Part shown: one piece after another, positions 1-13,969 of the stretch
Numbering within the stretch: position 1 is the stretch's first letter
Layout of the letters: each line of letters opens with the position of its first letter
Assembly: GCA_964035545.1 (NCBI GenBank)
Contig: OZ037768.1
Coordinates: 23,524,819-23,588,818 of the forward strand
Reading direction: 5' to 3'
DNA from: Bugula neritina
Lineage: Eukaryota > Bryozoa > Gymnolaemata > Cheilostomatida > Bugulidae
Length of the DNA: 64,000 nt
Made by a program: the position numbers and the translations under genes
The notes under the pieces: generated by a model
The model's input: only the letters and a program-made list of their open reading frames with translations
Database searches by the model: none
What the model was told of the DNA's origin: nothing

Positions 1-365
1 GAAACTTTTTGCCGAAATTTTTTTAATTTAGTTTATAAATTTCAGTTTTGGGCATGAGTAGAAAGAACATAAATTTATTACATTTTTTATTTAGAACACA
101 GGCTTTTCACAATTTTTCTATTACTGCCCATCAATTGCTGGCTATATATATAGTCATTTGATCTATATACCTTATTATGCCAGCTATTATATTTTTTAGT
201 CTTCTAAGTTTCTTATCAAAGCATAAGTACAAAATTTTTCGTTGACTACAAATTAGTAAATAAAGATCTCTTCTAATTATAACCAAATCTTTTGATTTGA
301 AATTTTTCAAGGAAAGAACAATTATCTTTTCAGACAGAAGGAGATTTTTGATCTCATATGCAGTG

Positions 366-563
366 TTTCTACAAATATCCCTTACATGACATGTGATATT
401 TCTACAGATATCCCTTACATAACATGTGATATTTCTACAGATATCCCTTATATGACAGGTGATGTTTCTACAGATATCCCTTATATGACAGGTGATATTT
501 CTACAGATATCCCTTACATGACATGTGATATTTCTACAGATATCCCTTACATGACATGTGGTA
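366..563. repeat. 33-bp minisatellite made of an exon end plus splice donor (6 units)
   Basis: Six tandem units of 33 bp. On the minus strand each unit is 18 nt copied from the end of the exon 705-551 followed by 15 nt of intron beginning GTAAGGG. The first unit is the real exon end. Some copies keep the GT donor; two have it changed to AT. Confidence 0.9.
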
Positions 564-3500
564 TTTCTGCCACACATCTTCATCGGCTGATAGCTTAGAG
601 TACTTCTGGAGAACAGAGAGAATGTTCAGAGCTGTCTCATTCCAAGATTTGGTAGCTGGAGCCTTTTTCTTTGGGTCTGTTTTATTGATGTCAGGAAACT
701 TGGTGCTGAAAGAGAATGACATACCATATAACGGATGCTATCAGTTAGTTGTTAACTTTGGCCTTCAATATGCCAAATAAATTAGGAGTTTTTTCAATTT
801 TTTACTAAGTAATTACTTTGGTATATCTAAGTTCAACAAACTAAGGTTAGAGGCAACTGTTTGTGTAATAAGCATATATTATAGTGAGTCATGTATGTGT
901 AATAAGCATATGTTATAGTGAGTCATGTATGTGTAATAAGCATATGTTATAGTGAGTCATGGTGTGTAATAAGCATATATTATAGTGAGTCATGTATGTG
1001 TAATAAGCATATATTATAGTGAGTCATGTATGTGTAATAAGCATATGTTATAGTGAGTCATGTATGTGTAATAAGCATATGTTATAGTGAGTCATGGTGT
1101 GTAATAAGCATATGTTATAGTGAGTCATGTATGTGTAATAAGCATATATTATAGTGAGTCATGTATGTGTAATAAGCATATGTTATAGTGAGTCATGTAT
1201 GTGTAATAAGCATATGTTATAGTGAGTCATGGTGTGTAATAAGCATATATTATAGTGAGTCATGGTGTGTAATAAGCATATATTATAGTGAGTCATGTAT
1301 GTGTAATAAGCATATATTATAGTGAGTCATGTATGTGTAATAAGCATATGTTATAGTGAGTTATGGTGTGTAATAAGCATATGTTATAGTGAGTCATGGT
1401 GTGTAATAAGCAAATATTCTAGTGAGTCATGGGTGTGTAATAAGCATATATTATAGTGAGTCATGGTGTGTAATAAGCATATGTTATAGTGAGTCATGGG
1501 TGTGTAATAAGCATATATTCTAGAGAGTCATGTTTGTGTAATAAGCATATGTTATAGTGAGTCATATATGTGTAATAAGCATATGTTATAGTGAGTTATG
1601 GTGTGTAATAAGCATATTATGTTATAATGAGTCATGGTGTGTAATAAGCATATATTATAGTGAGTCATGGGTGTGTACAGCCAACACCTAACAAACCTAA
1701 CAAACATGTAAGAGCTTATGGGGATAGTTTGCTTACCTAATTCTCTGCAGACGGTAGACTGCGGGCACAACATTATCATCCCTCCGATACCATTCAGATA
1801 GGACCTGAGGCTTAATTTGCTCTAACTCCTTCTCCTTTTGTCCGATAGATAAGGCGAGCTGCTTGCTATGCTGCTGCCTAGCCTGGGTCTTCTTCCTTTT
1901 GTTACTTTTTTCTTCTGCAAAGAGTCACAGAATCATGCAGACGTTACAAGTCACAAAGTCTTGTGAAATTTAATAGCGTTGTGACAATCTATTTCAATCA
2001 ATTGAACAATATGTTTATTGTATTTTTGAAACTTCTAATAACAGATGTGGTTTAATTTAATGGAACAAAATTGCAATATGCAATTCGAAATTAATTATCA
2101 ACGCAAGTAGCAGTATTTTTGCTACCAGAAAGTCATTCATAGACTTGCAACGATATTTTTGTAGAATAATAAAAAGGGGACAACTGCTGATGCAAACATG
2201 CAACTGCTTGACTAACAGAAGCAAAAGGAAAACATGCACAAAAATATTTTGAAATATGCTCTAGCTTGAAAAGCTTATCAATAAAGTATTTTATAGTGAT
2301 ACTTACACAAGAAACTGGTTCAACACATTAAGTGGAAATTTAGAAAAAGACAATAACAGTAGTACAACTGGTGTAGGGTAGACCTTGTTCTTGAAGGATA
2401 TAAATAATCTCATACCATCGCTTGCATCCACTTGATCCTTTTCTTCATCTAGTTCCTTCTGCTCTTGCAGCAAAGACTCTATAGATGCTTTGAGATTGTT
2501 ATAGTCATTGCTCAAGTCATGGAACATTGTGTCATACTCTTCTGCGTCGATTGTGGGTGGCAGAATGTTGGCGCCCAGACGGCCAGACGTCAACGTCTGC
2601 AAGCAGTTTACTCAAATATAGCCTGTGATTCTTATTCACTACAGAAAGTGTGGCTGGTTATAGGGAATCGGACAAAGAATATTGAGACAAACTTAAAAAA
2701 AATTAATTCTTAGCATCAAGCATGGATTTCGTCTTCATACTTAGATGTTTGTGTTTTGGAGTTACTACAATTCTAAGTACAAATGAGTTCAAACATGCAG
2801 GTGCGCTGCTATAAACATAACTTTGAAATGTTATCCAAACATATCTGTACATGCAAAACCAATGAGCATTGTATTTAATTAGAATAGCAATAGGCATGCA
2901 TATATTGTGTTTAGCTGTCGATTTTATTGGACTTTGTTTGGATATTATGAGAAACTATGCTGTTACATGCAAGAGTATTTTGGTCATGTGGGCATACAAG
3001 CAGAAGACAGATGTGTAGTATCAATGTAGTGGAAGAGTGTGTTAACATTCAAGTATCAGGGGTAGATTAGGACCATATAACCAGGGGTGAGCTAGGGCCA
3101 TATTTAAACCATGGTTAGGGGTGGATTAAGACCATATAGCCATAGTCAGGGGGTTCAGGCCATTTCCCTAGAGTAAGGGGTGGATTATGACATATCCCCA
3201 GAGTAAGGGGTTTAAGACATTTTATTAGAAGGAAAAGAAGAACAAAAAGAAACTTCTAGAAGACGGAGAGTTCTATGACGGAGACAAATGACACTTACTC
3301 GGTTCTCTGATAAGCAGGGGTCGTAAATCTGAAAAGTGTGTCAAGTCATCATATTGAGTATAAAAATAAGAAGTACGGCAGCGATGTGTGAGGCATCACT
3401 ACCATACAATATTCACAGTTTTACTAACTTAACTATTAAGTTTTTTTCCTGGCTATCACAGTTTCTATTGCTTACATTACGTGGTTTTACCAATGAAAGC

Positions 3501-6500
3501 ATTGAGTGGCTAACACACATTCATACTTATGCTGTAACTAATTAAAATTTTCCTTGAAATTATTAAAATTGTGCATCTCTGAGTTTTGTACTTAATGAGT
3601 TACAAAACTAATGTCGGCCATGTTTGTTTACCTTTTAATTTTAGTAGCAGTGGTGTATATTTGGGGGCAGTTTTAAAAATCTGATTTGCTTAAAGTTATA
3701 GTTTTTTGAGAGAATTAAAGCGCAAATAAAATTATAAGAGTCAGTGGTTTTTAATCTAATGTGAATAAATGGAATGACGGAAACATATTGGTTGGAAAAA
3801 GGTAGCAAAACTTTCTTAGTTCAATTCATTCATACATCGAAACTAACTTAAATCAAAGGTTTTAAAAATCAAAAGAAACACTTCCTTTCTCAACAAAAAA
3901 CGCACTTAGAACTTAAGCTATCTTCTAATTTATTATTAATTTTAGACTAAGTTCTTACCACAAAGTTGACAGCTCGAGTTTGTTGAGCCTCTGCAACGGC
4001 CCCCATACAGTTGGATATGTATGAGTGGTTATCAAAAGAAACGTTATCCATTGACCAGTGCATGTCGTATATTCGTAGCTCACAGTTGTGTTGTAAACAG
4101 TATTCCTTCAGGTGTGGATATAATTCGGTCATGAGGTATCGCAACTCCCACTTTGTGTCTAGTCAAAGTGATATGGGAATAGTATTACATAGTAATCCCA
4201 ACATAATGAGCATTGGCAAGTTTTAAATCAACACAAGTGCCTTAATTGGCTAAAAATTAAAACTGTAGCATGTCTAACATTTGAGTTAGAAAAAAGGCCT
4301 TTGTTAAATTTGCAAAAATTTCAAACAATACTAAGAAGTTTACCAATTCTATAATTGTGCAACTTATAGCAGCTATAAAGATATTTGCTGTGTCAAATGG
4401 TGCAAACTAAAATTTCAACTATAGGAATGCATTACTATAATACATAGACTGTAGTATATAATTACATATTGTGTCGATACATTATAGAATATAAATATAT
4501 ATTATAATATTATGTAATAATTAAGATTTAAACAAGCAAATGACACACCTATGTAGTGCAGAATACACACCTATGTAGTGCAGAAGACACACTTATGTAG
4601 TGCAGAAGACACACCTATGTAGTGCAGAATATACACCTATGTAGTGCAGAAGACACACCTATGCAGTGCAGAAGACATGCCTATGTAGTGCAGAAGACAC
4701 ACCTATGTAGTGCAGAATATACACCTATGTAGTGCAGAAGACACACCTATGTAGTGCAGAATATACACCTATGTAGTGCAGAAGACACACCTATGTAGTG
4801 CAGAAGACACACCTATGTAGTGCAGAAGACACACCTATGTAGTGCAGAAGACACACCTATGTAGTGCAGAAGACACGCCTATGTAGTGCAGAAGACACGC
4901 CTATGCAGTGCAGAAGATACACCTATGTAGTGCAGAAGACACACCTATGTAGTGCAGAAGACATACCTATGTAGTGCAGAAGACACACCTATGTAGTGCA
5001 GAAGACACACCTATGTAGTGCAGAAGACACACCTATGTAGTGCAGAAGACACACCTATGTAGTGCAGAAGATACACCTATGTAGTGCAGAAGACATACCT
5101 ATGTAGTGCAGAAGACACACCTATGTAGTGCAGAAGACACACCTATGTAGTGCAGAAGACACACCTATGTAGTGCAGAAGACACACCTATGTAGTGCAGA
5201 AGACACACCTATGCAGTGCAGAAGACACACCTATGTAGTGCAGAAGTCACACCTATGTAGTGCAGAATACACACCTATGCCAGTGTTGCTGATGTACAGA
5301 CAGGCTACTTTGTTGTCCTGAGGACAGCGGATGTTGAGATTTCCTCTCAGAATTCGACTGTGCTTGTCATGGATTGGTAATCTAGAACTTTCTCTAGTCA
5401 TAGGTCTGAGGACAATGTGAGGGGTTGGGACAGGAGATATAGATGGCCCTACCTCTTCGTCCTACAGCATAGTGTAACCCCTCAGGCTATGTATGTGATT
5501 TTTGGGTTGGTTGAAAATTAATGCAATAATAGCCAAATGTATCTAATAAAAAAGATTTTATAAGTTTGCAAAATAATATATTAATATTTAAATACAATAT
5601 AATATTATATTCTATTATATATTTTCTACAACATAATTTAATAGTAACTATACATAATAGTATTACAGTACAGTTATATTGTTATAATATAATATTACTG
5701 TCATGTTGCAATATTATATAATTGACCTCATAATACAAACAAATAATATAATACAAATAACTTTATAAAAAAACCAATGTTATATATTATAATAATAGTA
5801 TCATGTGCTAATATAGTACCTTAAGGACTGCTTACTGTATATAAATTTAAATAAACCAATCAAACAAGGCACAAGCTAAATAAACACAATTATGTAACTT
5901 CAGGCACTTCTTAATACTAAACAAACATGGATTCTGTAATCTTACAGCTACTGTTGATACAAAACTTAATTGCTAATATAAATCTGAGAGAACAAAAACA
6001 AACAGTAGGAAATTTTATCAGCCAATCTAAGCTCCAACTATATCAGTATTCATGTGAATGGAGATTAAGTTTGAATGTAGCAATCAATCTATCAATTAAT
6101 CTACTAAAATTGGGCAGCTGTTAAGACTAAGTTCTACATAAGAAGGTGGGGCCGTGATACACTGTACCAACTAAAAGTGAAACATACTGTGTGTGAGAAA
6201 CTATAGTCGGTTTGAATTTATTGACAAGTATTATTGAGTTTATTTAGTTGAGAGCATTTTCATCAATACTAGTAAATGCAGGATAGAGGCTTAGCACTTA
6301 GAGTACTATTTCTATTGAAATGTGGCACATTTTCTACAGAATTGGCATCATGAATATTTCATATTGAGAAGCTGGGCCACTGTTTATACAGCAAACTAAT
6401 CGAATCTGGAGTGTTAGATGTGTGAGAGAATTCGTAGCAACAATTTCCTGCATTAATTGAGTATTTGCAATACAAAAGTATCAGCTTAAGGCATTAATAG

Positions 6501-9500
6501 AATATAGCTTTACATGCAAATTCATCACACAGTGAGACTGCGATTGTGCTGGTATATTCATACATTGAAGAGGCTATCAAGAATTGTAGCACTATTCATA
6601 AAGCTACTAGTGATGCATAGAAGATATTTTCAGTAATGAAAGAATTAAATAAGAATGGAATTCTATATCATTGCTATTACATTATTTTATGTTATAGTAT
6701 TTATTGTATTATCCTCTGTTATTTTATATCTTCTTATATTGTATTAAGTTATATTATGATGCACTAAAATTAATTATATCATATTTTGTTACATATTATT
6801 ATATTATATTATGTATTACAATATATTGTATTATGTTATATTATGCTATATTATGTTATATTATATAACATTATATTATGTTATATTGTATAATTAAATT
6901 ATACTAAATGTATTAAATTATATTAACACTTAATAAGAATAAAGTCTTATACATTGGTTAGTTTGAAAATAAATTTACAACTGATTGTCTGAGAAAAAGT
7001 AGTTGAAGACTAGATGTAGCCGTTGTATGTTTCTTTGAACAGCATATATACAGAAGAGCACAGGCTAAGGCTTACCTCAGTAACTCCATTACTAATAGTA
7101 AGTCTTTCTAGCTCGGGTTCCACATCTTCCTTTATGTTGTCCTGAGGATCTGCCTTCTCCCGTTGTGAATATTTTGAGCTTTCTCTGCTTGTGTTTATGA
7201 GTATTCCTAGATGGGAATATAATATATTAGTTGGTAGATGTCAATGAAACCATAGACATCATTGCTCATAGACTTTTAACTTTTAGATAATATTTTAAAA
7301 GAATTTTATCTCTTGTAAACTATGTATAAATTACTTAATAAGATGCAATATATGTTCTCAACTTTTCATTCAATACCACATCTGTATATATGTAACGCTT
7401 CAAGTACCTATACTAAATAATTGACAATAAGGAGCAAGTTTCAGCAGACGTATCAGCAGACGTACCTGTTGAGTCATCTTTGACTTCTTCAGATTGAGCA
7501 AGTTTGTCAGCACCAGTCACTGCAACATCCTCTTCGCTCTCCTCTGCTATGTCTGCAATGTTGTCTCCATTGATGTCTTCACTTAGTTGTAGAGAGGAAG
7601 TGATGTCAGGTAATGGCTCCAGAGATCCTACGCCTACCAGAGTATGAATGTGACAATTATGGCCGAAGTGTGAAACTTTAAATATACTTATACGCAGCAA
7701 GATGGCAGTCAATACATTATAACTTTATTGTAGATTAATATAGTAGTAATTAAATAATTATTTATTTAATAAAAAATTTGGAGTTGTACCAATAAATTTG
7801 TTCTCATTAACTTTATCTTTTGGACACAAATATATTCAAAGAAAATTGATTAAAAGTGAAAAAACTTTTTGAGTGGAAAATTAAAATAAAGTTTACCGAT
7901 TTCTGCTTTCAGTAAATCTCCATTAGCCTGTAGAGGCTGTAGTTGAGGCTTAGAAGTGGTGCGTTTGGGTCGAGTTTTAGTGGCTGGGGTGAAGGCCACT
8001 CGGTCGCCATATTCATTGTATCTCTGGAAGATGTCTCTGTGAACTTCTGCAGACGGCTGAGCCGGCGTCTGCTGCAAACCACCAGAGTTATCAAGTCAAA
8101 GAGTTACAAGAGTTGCATAGTATTAGTATATAATTACTTGCAAATGTAAATAACTAAAAGTAATCAATTTGATATATAAAAATTTTAGTTTGGTCTGACA
8201 TATTATGGGAAGTTTAATGACAAACTCATGAAAACTACTACAAAAAATTGTGCTGCACACAACTATGGCAAACTTGAAATAACAAGAGTACGTTATTCGA
8301 GTAATTAACAAGTCTTAAGTTGTAAACTAAAGTCATTGTGAGGTGAAAAACAAAACTTTACAAAAAGCAATAAAATGCTTGACATAAAATGAAAATTCTG
8401 TAAAATAACTCTCAAAGAAAAAGTTACTGGAATATAAATTATTTATATTTTTGATGGTGCGAGACTCTAAATATTGGATTGTACTCTAAATATTGAATTG
8501 TATGTATATGCAATATAACTAAAATGAGAAACATGGTGCACAGTGAACAGTTTGCATGCTGTGAAAGCTTACTATTTTCTCATAGACTAAGTGACTGCCT
8601 CGCCTCGACACGGGAGTGTTTATAAACTCCTCCCTAGCTTTTGCTTTAGCCTTAAATTTCTCTTCTTTCTCATAAATGTGAGCGAGTCTTTTCTCAACTC
8701 TTCTGTTTAACTTTTTCTGAAATAAGGAAATAGTAACTGTTACACTCATACACTAAGTACTCATAGTAGCTGTTACACTGACACGCTAAGTACTCATAGT
8801 AACTGTTACACTGACACACTAAATACTCATAGTAACTGTTACACTCACACACTAAGTACTCATAGTAATTGTTACACTGACACACTAAGTACTCATAGTA
8901 GCTGTTACACTGACACTAAGTACTCATAGTATAGCTGTTACACTGACACTAAGTACTCATAGTAACTCTTACACTGGCACTAAGTACTCATAGTAACTGT
9001 TACACTGACACTAAGTACTCATAGTAACTCTTGCACTGACACTAAGTACTCATAGTAACTCTTCCACTGACACTAAGTACTCATAGTAACTCTTACACTG
9101 ACACTAAGTGTACAAAGCTACACAAACATATGGCTGGATACGTTAGACAGACACGAAATGATATCACAGATGATGCAGAAGCTAGTATTGCTAAAGTTTA
9201 GAGCACAGTAGTTCAGTACACAAACACAGCAAAGTATGGCAATGTATACAGAATTAAAATATTAGTCACGTTTTACTATTAAGTCATTTTTCGTAGAGTA
9301 TTGTTTTACTATTTGATAGAAATTTGATCCTATAAAACACTTTTATTGAAATAAAAAAAAAGTAAACAGTTAGAGCAACACGTTAAACTGCTACTTTTTC
9401 TTAAGTTTAGTACTACTTAGTCCTTAGAGAATATAGTCCTTAGAGGATATAGTCCTTATTATCCACAAAAATGAATCATGCACTTTATTACAACCACCAC

Positions 9501-12500
9501 AATTTTCTGACTACCTCCAGTTCATCGAAAATATCGGAGGAGCTTCGTCTGGTAAATCCTGTAGGAAGTGGCGCGACAGCCATTTGTATTAAAATAAGTA
9601 AAACTCAATGTCAGTGTCTAGTAGCAGCAGTTTAACAGAGCACCTGTACTACATGCTAGGCACTGCTCTAATCTGGTGTGTATGCAATCAACAGTAAACA
9701 TAGCTGAGTGGCCAGCATGGATACCAGTCTATAGCTTTTGTTTGTACAGCGGAAAGAAGTCTGTTCTCTCAGTAAATACACTCTTTAGAAAGGAAATTTA
9801 ATTGCATTGCACATATTAAATCGAGAGTATATTAAGCTTCATAGCAAAATAGCATTCGATAAACACCCATTATGGATAGTTTCAATTGAAAATCACCTTC
9901 AAATGGCTGATCACCTTTTGCTCAGTGTGAGGGTGAATTTGTCTGTGATGAGGGGCGTCGAGCTCCATGCCCGGTAATATCTAAAAGTAGAGCATGTAGA
10001 AAATGGTTAACTCAGTCAGGAGTTATGCTTTGCAAAGGGTTGGGAGTTGTGCATCTTTTAATATAAATACAGTGTTTAGATTATATTATAGAAACTCAAA
10101 GTCAATTGATACAAGTTTTAAATTTTAATACACAAAATTTCCCAGAATAAAGATAATTATTACATATACTGTAGTTTAAGGGTGTTGTCTTTTTAAATGA
10201 AAAACTGTTGAAGATGATACCTAGTCAAGCCTGTATGAGTTGCCTACCCATGCATGGAACAAGTGGAGATAATTCCTTAATCATAGGTTTCCAAATTACT
10301 AGCCTATGCCTTAGCATTTTGTTACCTCACAGCACAAAGAGAGAAAACATTTGAATAGCGTAGACAGAAAAATTTCTATAATTTAATGATTATAAATTAG
10401 AAAATTTTAGACTATAGCAGTGGTTATGCCATGTATTTGTCATTTAATAAAAGAAGCTGTACAAATATGTTTAACATCTCCATCTCAATTAAATCTGTTG
10501 TAAACATAAACAGGTAACTATATACACATATATAGCTTTAAATTTCAGTTATGACAAACTATCATAATTATAGTTTCTCAGTATCAAGTAAAAATGGATA
10601 TATTTGAAAACAATTGAGAAAAAGAAGACAACTCTGTCAACAAAATGGAACGACTATGTCAAACTGTTTAATCTAATAATATTATGGACACTTTATATAA
10701 ACTTCAGTTCCATTTTAAAATATTAAGTTATAAAGGCTAAAGGATTGCCAGCAAATTAAAAGGCATGTATGTTGGTTATTTTTATTGCAGCCAAATATTG
10801 AAATAATTAATTTTATGATTTATTGCATAAAAGAATATGCCCTTCCAGGGATTACAGACTGTCATTGAAATTTCAAATTACAAAATGAGCTGCTTGTATA
10901 TTGTTGTATAAAAATTGGCATATAAGCAGTTTAAAGTAGTGAATTCACTTGCATATATTTCCTATCTGAAAATGACTAATGTTGGGCCTATAAATTTGGG
11001 TTAGGAACTTTTCTGGATTTGAAAACACAATAAATTCAGTTAATGCATGAAGAGAAAACTGAAATTGTAATGTCAACATTTGACACTTTGATAGTAAGTT
11101 ACATTTATAAATACTTATTATAATAGTAAACTATGTACAGTTGAGACTTACCTTGAAGTAAGTTACATTTTATACTTGTTTTAATAGTAACTTATATCTG
11201 ATAGTAAGTGCATATTATGTTTCAATGGCTCGGTTTGAAAAGAAAGTGAAGCTATGATGAATAATTTTATTACGCATTTTTGCAATAAATGAGAAAGATG
11301 AGCCAATAACGACATTAAATAGATTGTGCTTTTAGTTGCAATATCAGTTCATATTGCTACTGTACGCTATATATTAGCAAACTCTTTCAGCAAGTTGCTT
11401 TTATGTTTTTCTACAATTATTATACTCAGCTTTCTGCTACAATAAATCAAACACAAGTGATGCATTCCTATTAACCAATTACTGCTAAATCCTTGTATAT
11501 TTACGAAGCTCTAAGAACAATCTACATATTATATTAACACTAACAGTTATGAAATAACTTTCAGTATTTAGCTATTGCTAATATAACTGTATTTCTTATG
11601 TATCTTGTGTCATATTGCTTATTAAACTAATGGAAAAGTTAAGCGAAATTGTTTTAATTTCACCTGACAAGTCAAAATGTCAGGAGTACAAATTTGCTTG
11701 AGGAAATTAAAAATCATTGTTAGACAAAACAGTATTGGTTTTTAGCAGGTCATGTTACATCTATAACTTTCTCAGCACACATACCCATCGATAAAGAACT
11801 CAGTTTTGTTGAACAGAAATGTCAACATATAAGATAACATACACTTACTTTGTTGAGTAGGGTCGCACTAACTATATTGACAAATTTTGCATCTCATTCT
11901 CTAAGAATTTTTCCATCAAATGGTTGAAATGTTTTTAAACAATATTAAATGTATTGCTGATATTAACAGTTCTTAACATTGAAGTATAATTTGTGAGTAG
12001 TATGGGTATGTGTAAGTTTTTGTAGATAGAGAGGGTATATTAGAGTATTTGCCACAAGCAAATGATGATTTTGTTCATAATTGGAGTTAAAAAGTTTGGT
12101 TCAGACTAAAAGGGTTTTATGACTCACTCTTTTATTCAAAGAGACTGGAAACTTTTAGTAAATGTGTGTTAAGAGATGCCCAGACAATATTTTTACCTGA
12201 AGCAATGAAAGCCAGAGTAAATGCAGCTTATTTAGCTTTAGATCAATAACAAAGCACTTTCGTAACGCTTATGAAATGCACACTCTCTAGCTATAGAGTC
12301 AAGGTATTGAAAATTCACTATATTATATTTATCAGCAAAGTAAATTTGTCAGCTTACCTTTGAAGGTTTTGTTTCACTTGAAGTCGCTAATTCTGCATCA
12401 GCAGGTTCCTGTAAATATCCAATAAAGTAGCATACAGAGCTTTCAGCTAGATTCTAGTGTATTATGCATGACTGCTGCCGCAATAAGGTGTCAGCACGAG

Positions 12501-13969
12501 ATGTGAAACACTTTAAACCCGACATTTAAATTCCACTTGATAAGAGATTATCCGTGCGTACACGCATGTGTTGTGCCTTATCCAATGTGGACAATACAAA
12601 CAGGTCGCCATCTATCATCCGGTTGCTAGGCAACCATTGAATCAATTAAGGACTGAATTTCAACACCTCTAGTGCAAATGGGTCTCGGAGTCGCGGTCAA
12701 CTGATAACAAATATAGAAACCATTTCCAAAGGTCATTGTTTGACAGCAGTTCATCAACAAATAAATTAAGTGCTGCCATTATTTGAACAAATAGTATTTG
12801 CGTAGATGAAGTTACAGTGTGAATGTCATAGTATTGCAGCAGCATGGTTATTCCGTTGATTGTATAACATAATATATTGCATCTGTATGTCATATATATT
12901 ACATTTGTTTCATTGCACATTACTATATTACATGAACATAATGTCAAAAGACATGAAACTACCATAGCCTGCAACTTAAAATGTACTTGAAAAGTCACAC
13001 CAAGATTTCTACAACACACTATAGGAGGAGATAAGCTTAAGCACTTGTATCATAATTTATGTGTAATTTATTATAAACTTGAATAAAGCGGGCAAAACCT
13101 GATCATAAATTAGTAGGTTTTATAGAGAGTCAAATGAAAGTCACCTAATTTAAAATAAACTGGTGTACGTTAATAGCATTGGGTTTGGTTTAAACTGAAT
13201 AACATTTTTAGAACAAAAATACTGCTAAATAACCCGGTTTTTCAGTCTGGATAACTACAAGTTTTAAAAAGTTCCAAAGTGTGCACTCACTGCTACAATC
13301 AACATTATTGAGATGTTTTTATTATACTCCAAATATAACTAAAAAGAAGAATACTTTTTACATGCATAATGCAGAGTGTACAGTTTCCGTTTCACATATC
13401 ACCATTTTTAAATATGCAATAGCATAAAATAAAGCATGGACTAAATGTTTGGAAATTCAAAACAAAGATGTGTTTTCAAATTGCTACATAATTCTATAAG
13501 TGTCTTTCACAAAACAATATATATACAAATGAAGTAAGTAAACTGCTTTAACTGGTTGTAGAAAGTTAAGCAAGTAAATTGACTTACACTCAGTGATGAC
13601 TTGTTTCACAAATGTGTTTCTTGTAGAATTATTAACTGATTACAATCTACCAGTAAGAAAGTCTAACTCAATGTCTAAGCTATATAATTGAACACAAATT
13701 AACTGCTACTGCTCATTCAATGAACACAAATAATCAATGACCTTTAATGAAACTAGTTGGAAAGATTAAACTGACTTTGTACAAAAGAAGCCATAGAGAG
13801 CTTGCCAACGACCTCTAGCAATTAGTTACAAGGTTCAAAAGTTAAAATTGCCCGACAGCTGTTAAAATCTCAACTCAGATTATTATTGCTGAAGTATTGT
13901 GTCAGGTAAAGTATTAGGAGTCATCTCCCTCTATGGTAAACTTACCCTTGTATTGTTTACTTCCATCAT
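551..13969 (-). CDS. NWD1/NWD2-like NACHT-WD protein, N-terminal half (partial, runs off left edge)
   Basis: Coding exons on the minus strand, in transcript order: 13969-13946, 12408-12358, 9980-9915, 8716-8573, 8071-7897, 7633-7466, 7206-7076, 5461-5275, 4158-3959, 3328-3299, 2596-2416, 1914-1737, 705-551. All join in phase with GT/AG ends and give about 563 residues, ending mid-codon. The N-terminal ~250 residues are charged and unrecognised (lysine/glutamate helix, then an acidic low-complexity stretch). From exon 5461-5275 on, the protein matches the region that precedes NACHT in NWD1/NWD2/TEP1-type proteins: CLYISNTGIDTKWELRYLM (stress-fibre-like start), ELRIYDMHW, ILPPTIDAEEYDTMF, and LSEWYRRDDNVVPAVYRLQ, which resembles the NWD2 segment around EEWYCRDENSVPP. 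The NACHT P-loop and WD repeats should lie left of the window. Such proteins are STAND-class NTPases. The family is fairly certain; the first three tiny exons are less so. Confidence 0.8.
862..1678. repeat. 33-35-bp tandem array (about 24 copies) in NWD-like intron
   Basis: Units of the form TGTGTAATAAGCATATGTTA followed by TAGTGAGTCATG. Variants alternate between a TGTA and a GGT spacer, giving 33-35 bp periods. It lies in the intron between exons 1914-1737 and 705-551. Small ORFs across it are only repeat translation. Confidence 0.9.
3057..3215. repeat. Degenerate tandem repeat, about 35-45 bp period
   Basis: Several diverged copies of a motif containing AGGGGTGGATTAAGACCATA. Order and spacing are irregular, so this looks like an old decayed array in an NWD-like intron, some 85 bp from the 30-nt exon 3328-3299. 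Confidence 0.6.
4545..5280. repeat. 22-bp minisatellite (about 33 copies) starting at a splice donor
   Basis: Unit CCTATGTAGTGCAGAAGACA plus CA on the plus strand. On the minus strand the array begins at the donor of exon 5461-5275, and every unit repeats ATAG followed by GTGTGT, which is the exon's own end and donor. It nearly fills the start of that intron. Confidence 0.92.
8729..9110. repeat. 31-33-bp tandem array (about 12 copies)
   Basis: Unit TCATAGTAACTGTTACACTG followed by ACACACTAAGTAC. Left copies are 33 bp; copies to the right have lost about 2 bases. The array ends only about 12 bp from the acceptor of exon 8716-8573. Confidence 0.88.
9515..9583 (-). CDS. Alternative first coding exon of the NWD-like gene
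   Basis: An ATG at 9583 opens a 23-codon exon, MAVAPLPTGFTRRSSSDIFD then ELE, ending at a GT donor (9514-9513) in phase 0. It would join directly to the exon that starts at 8716 (KKLNRRVEKR). No usable AG acceptor in the right phase lies upstream of the ATG, so it cannot be an internal exon of the longer model. Either it is a second promoter's first exon, or it is the only true start and the three upstream mini-exons belong to something else. Confidence 0.55.

Noticed and set aside
4545-5280. Possible CRISPR-like array (regular 22-bp repeats)
   Set aside because: There are no spacers: the units are head-to-tail with only point differences, and the setting is an animal intron.
12669-13019. 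116-codon minus-strand ORF (MCCRNLGVTFQVHF)
   Set aside because: No domain, no splice context and composition like surrounding AT-rich intron sequence.
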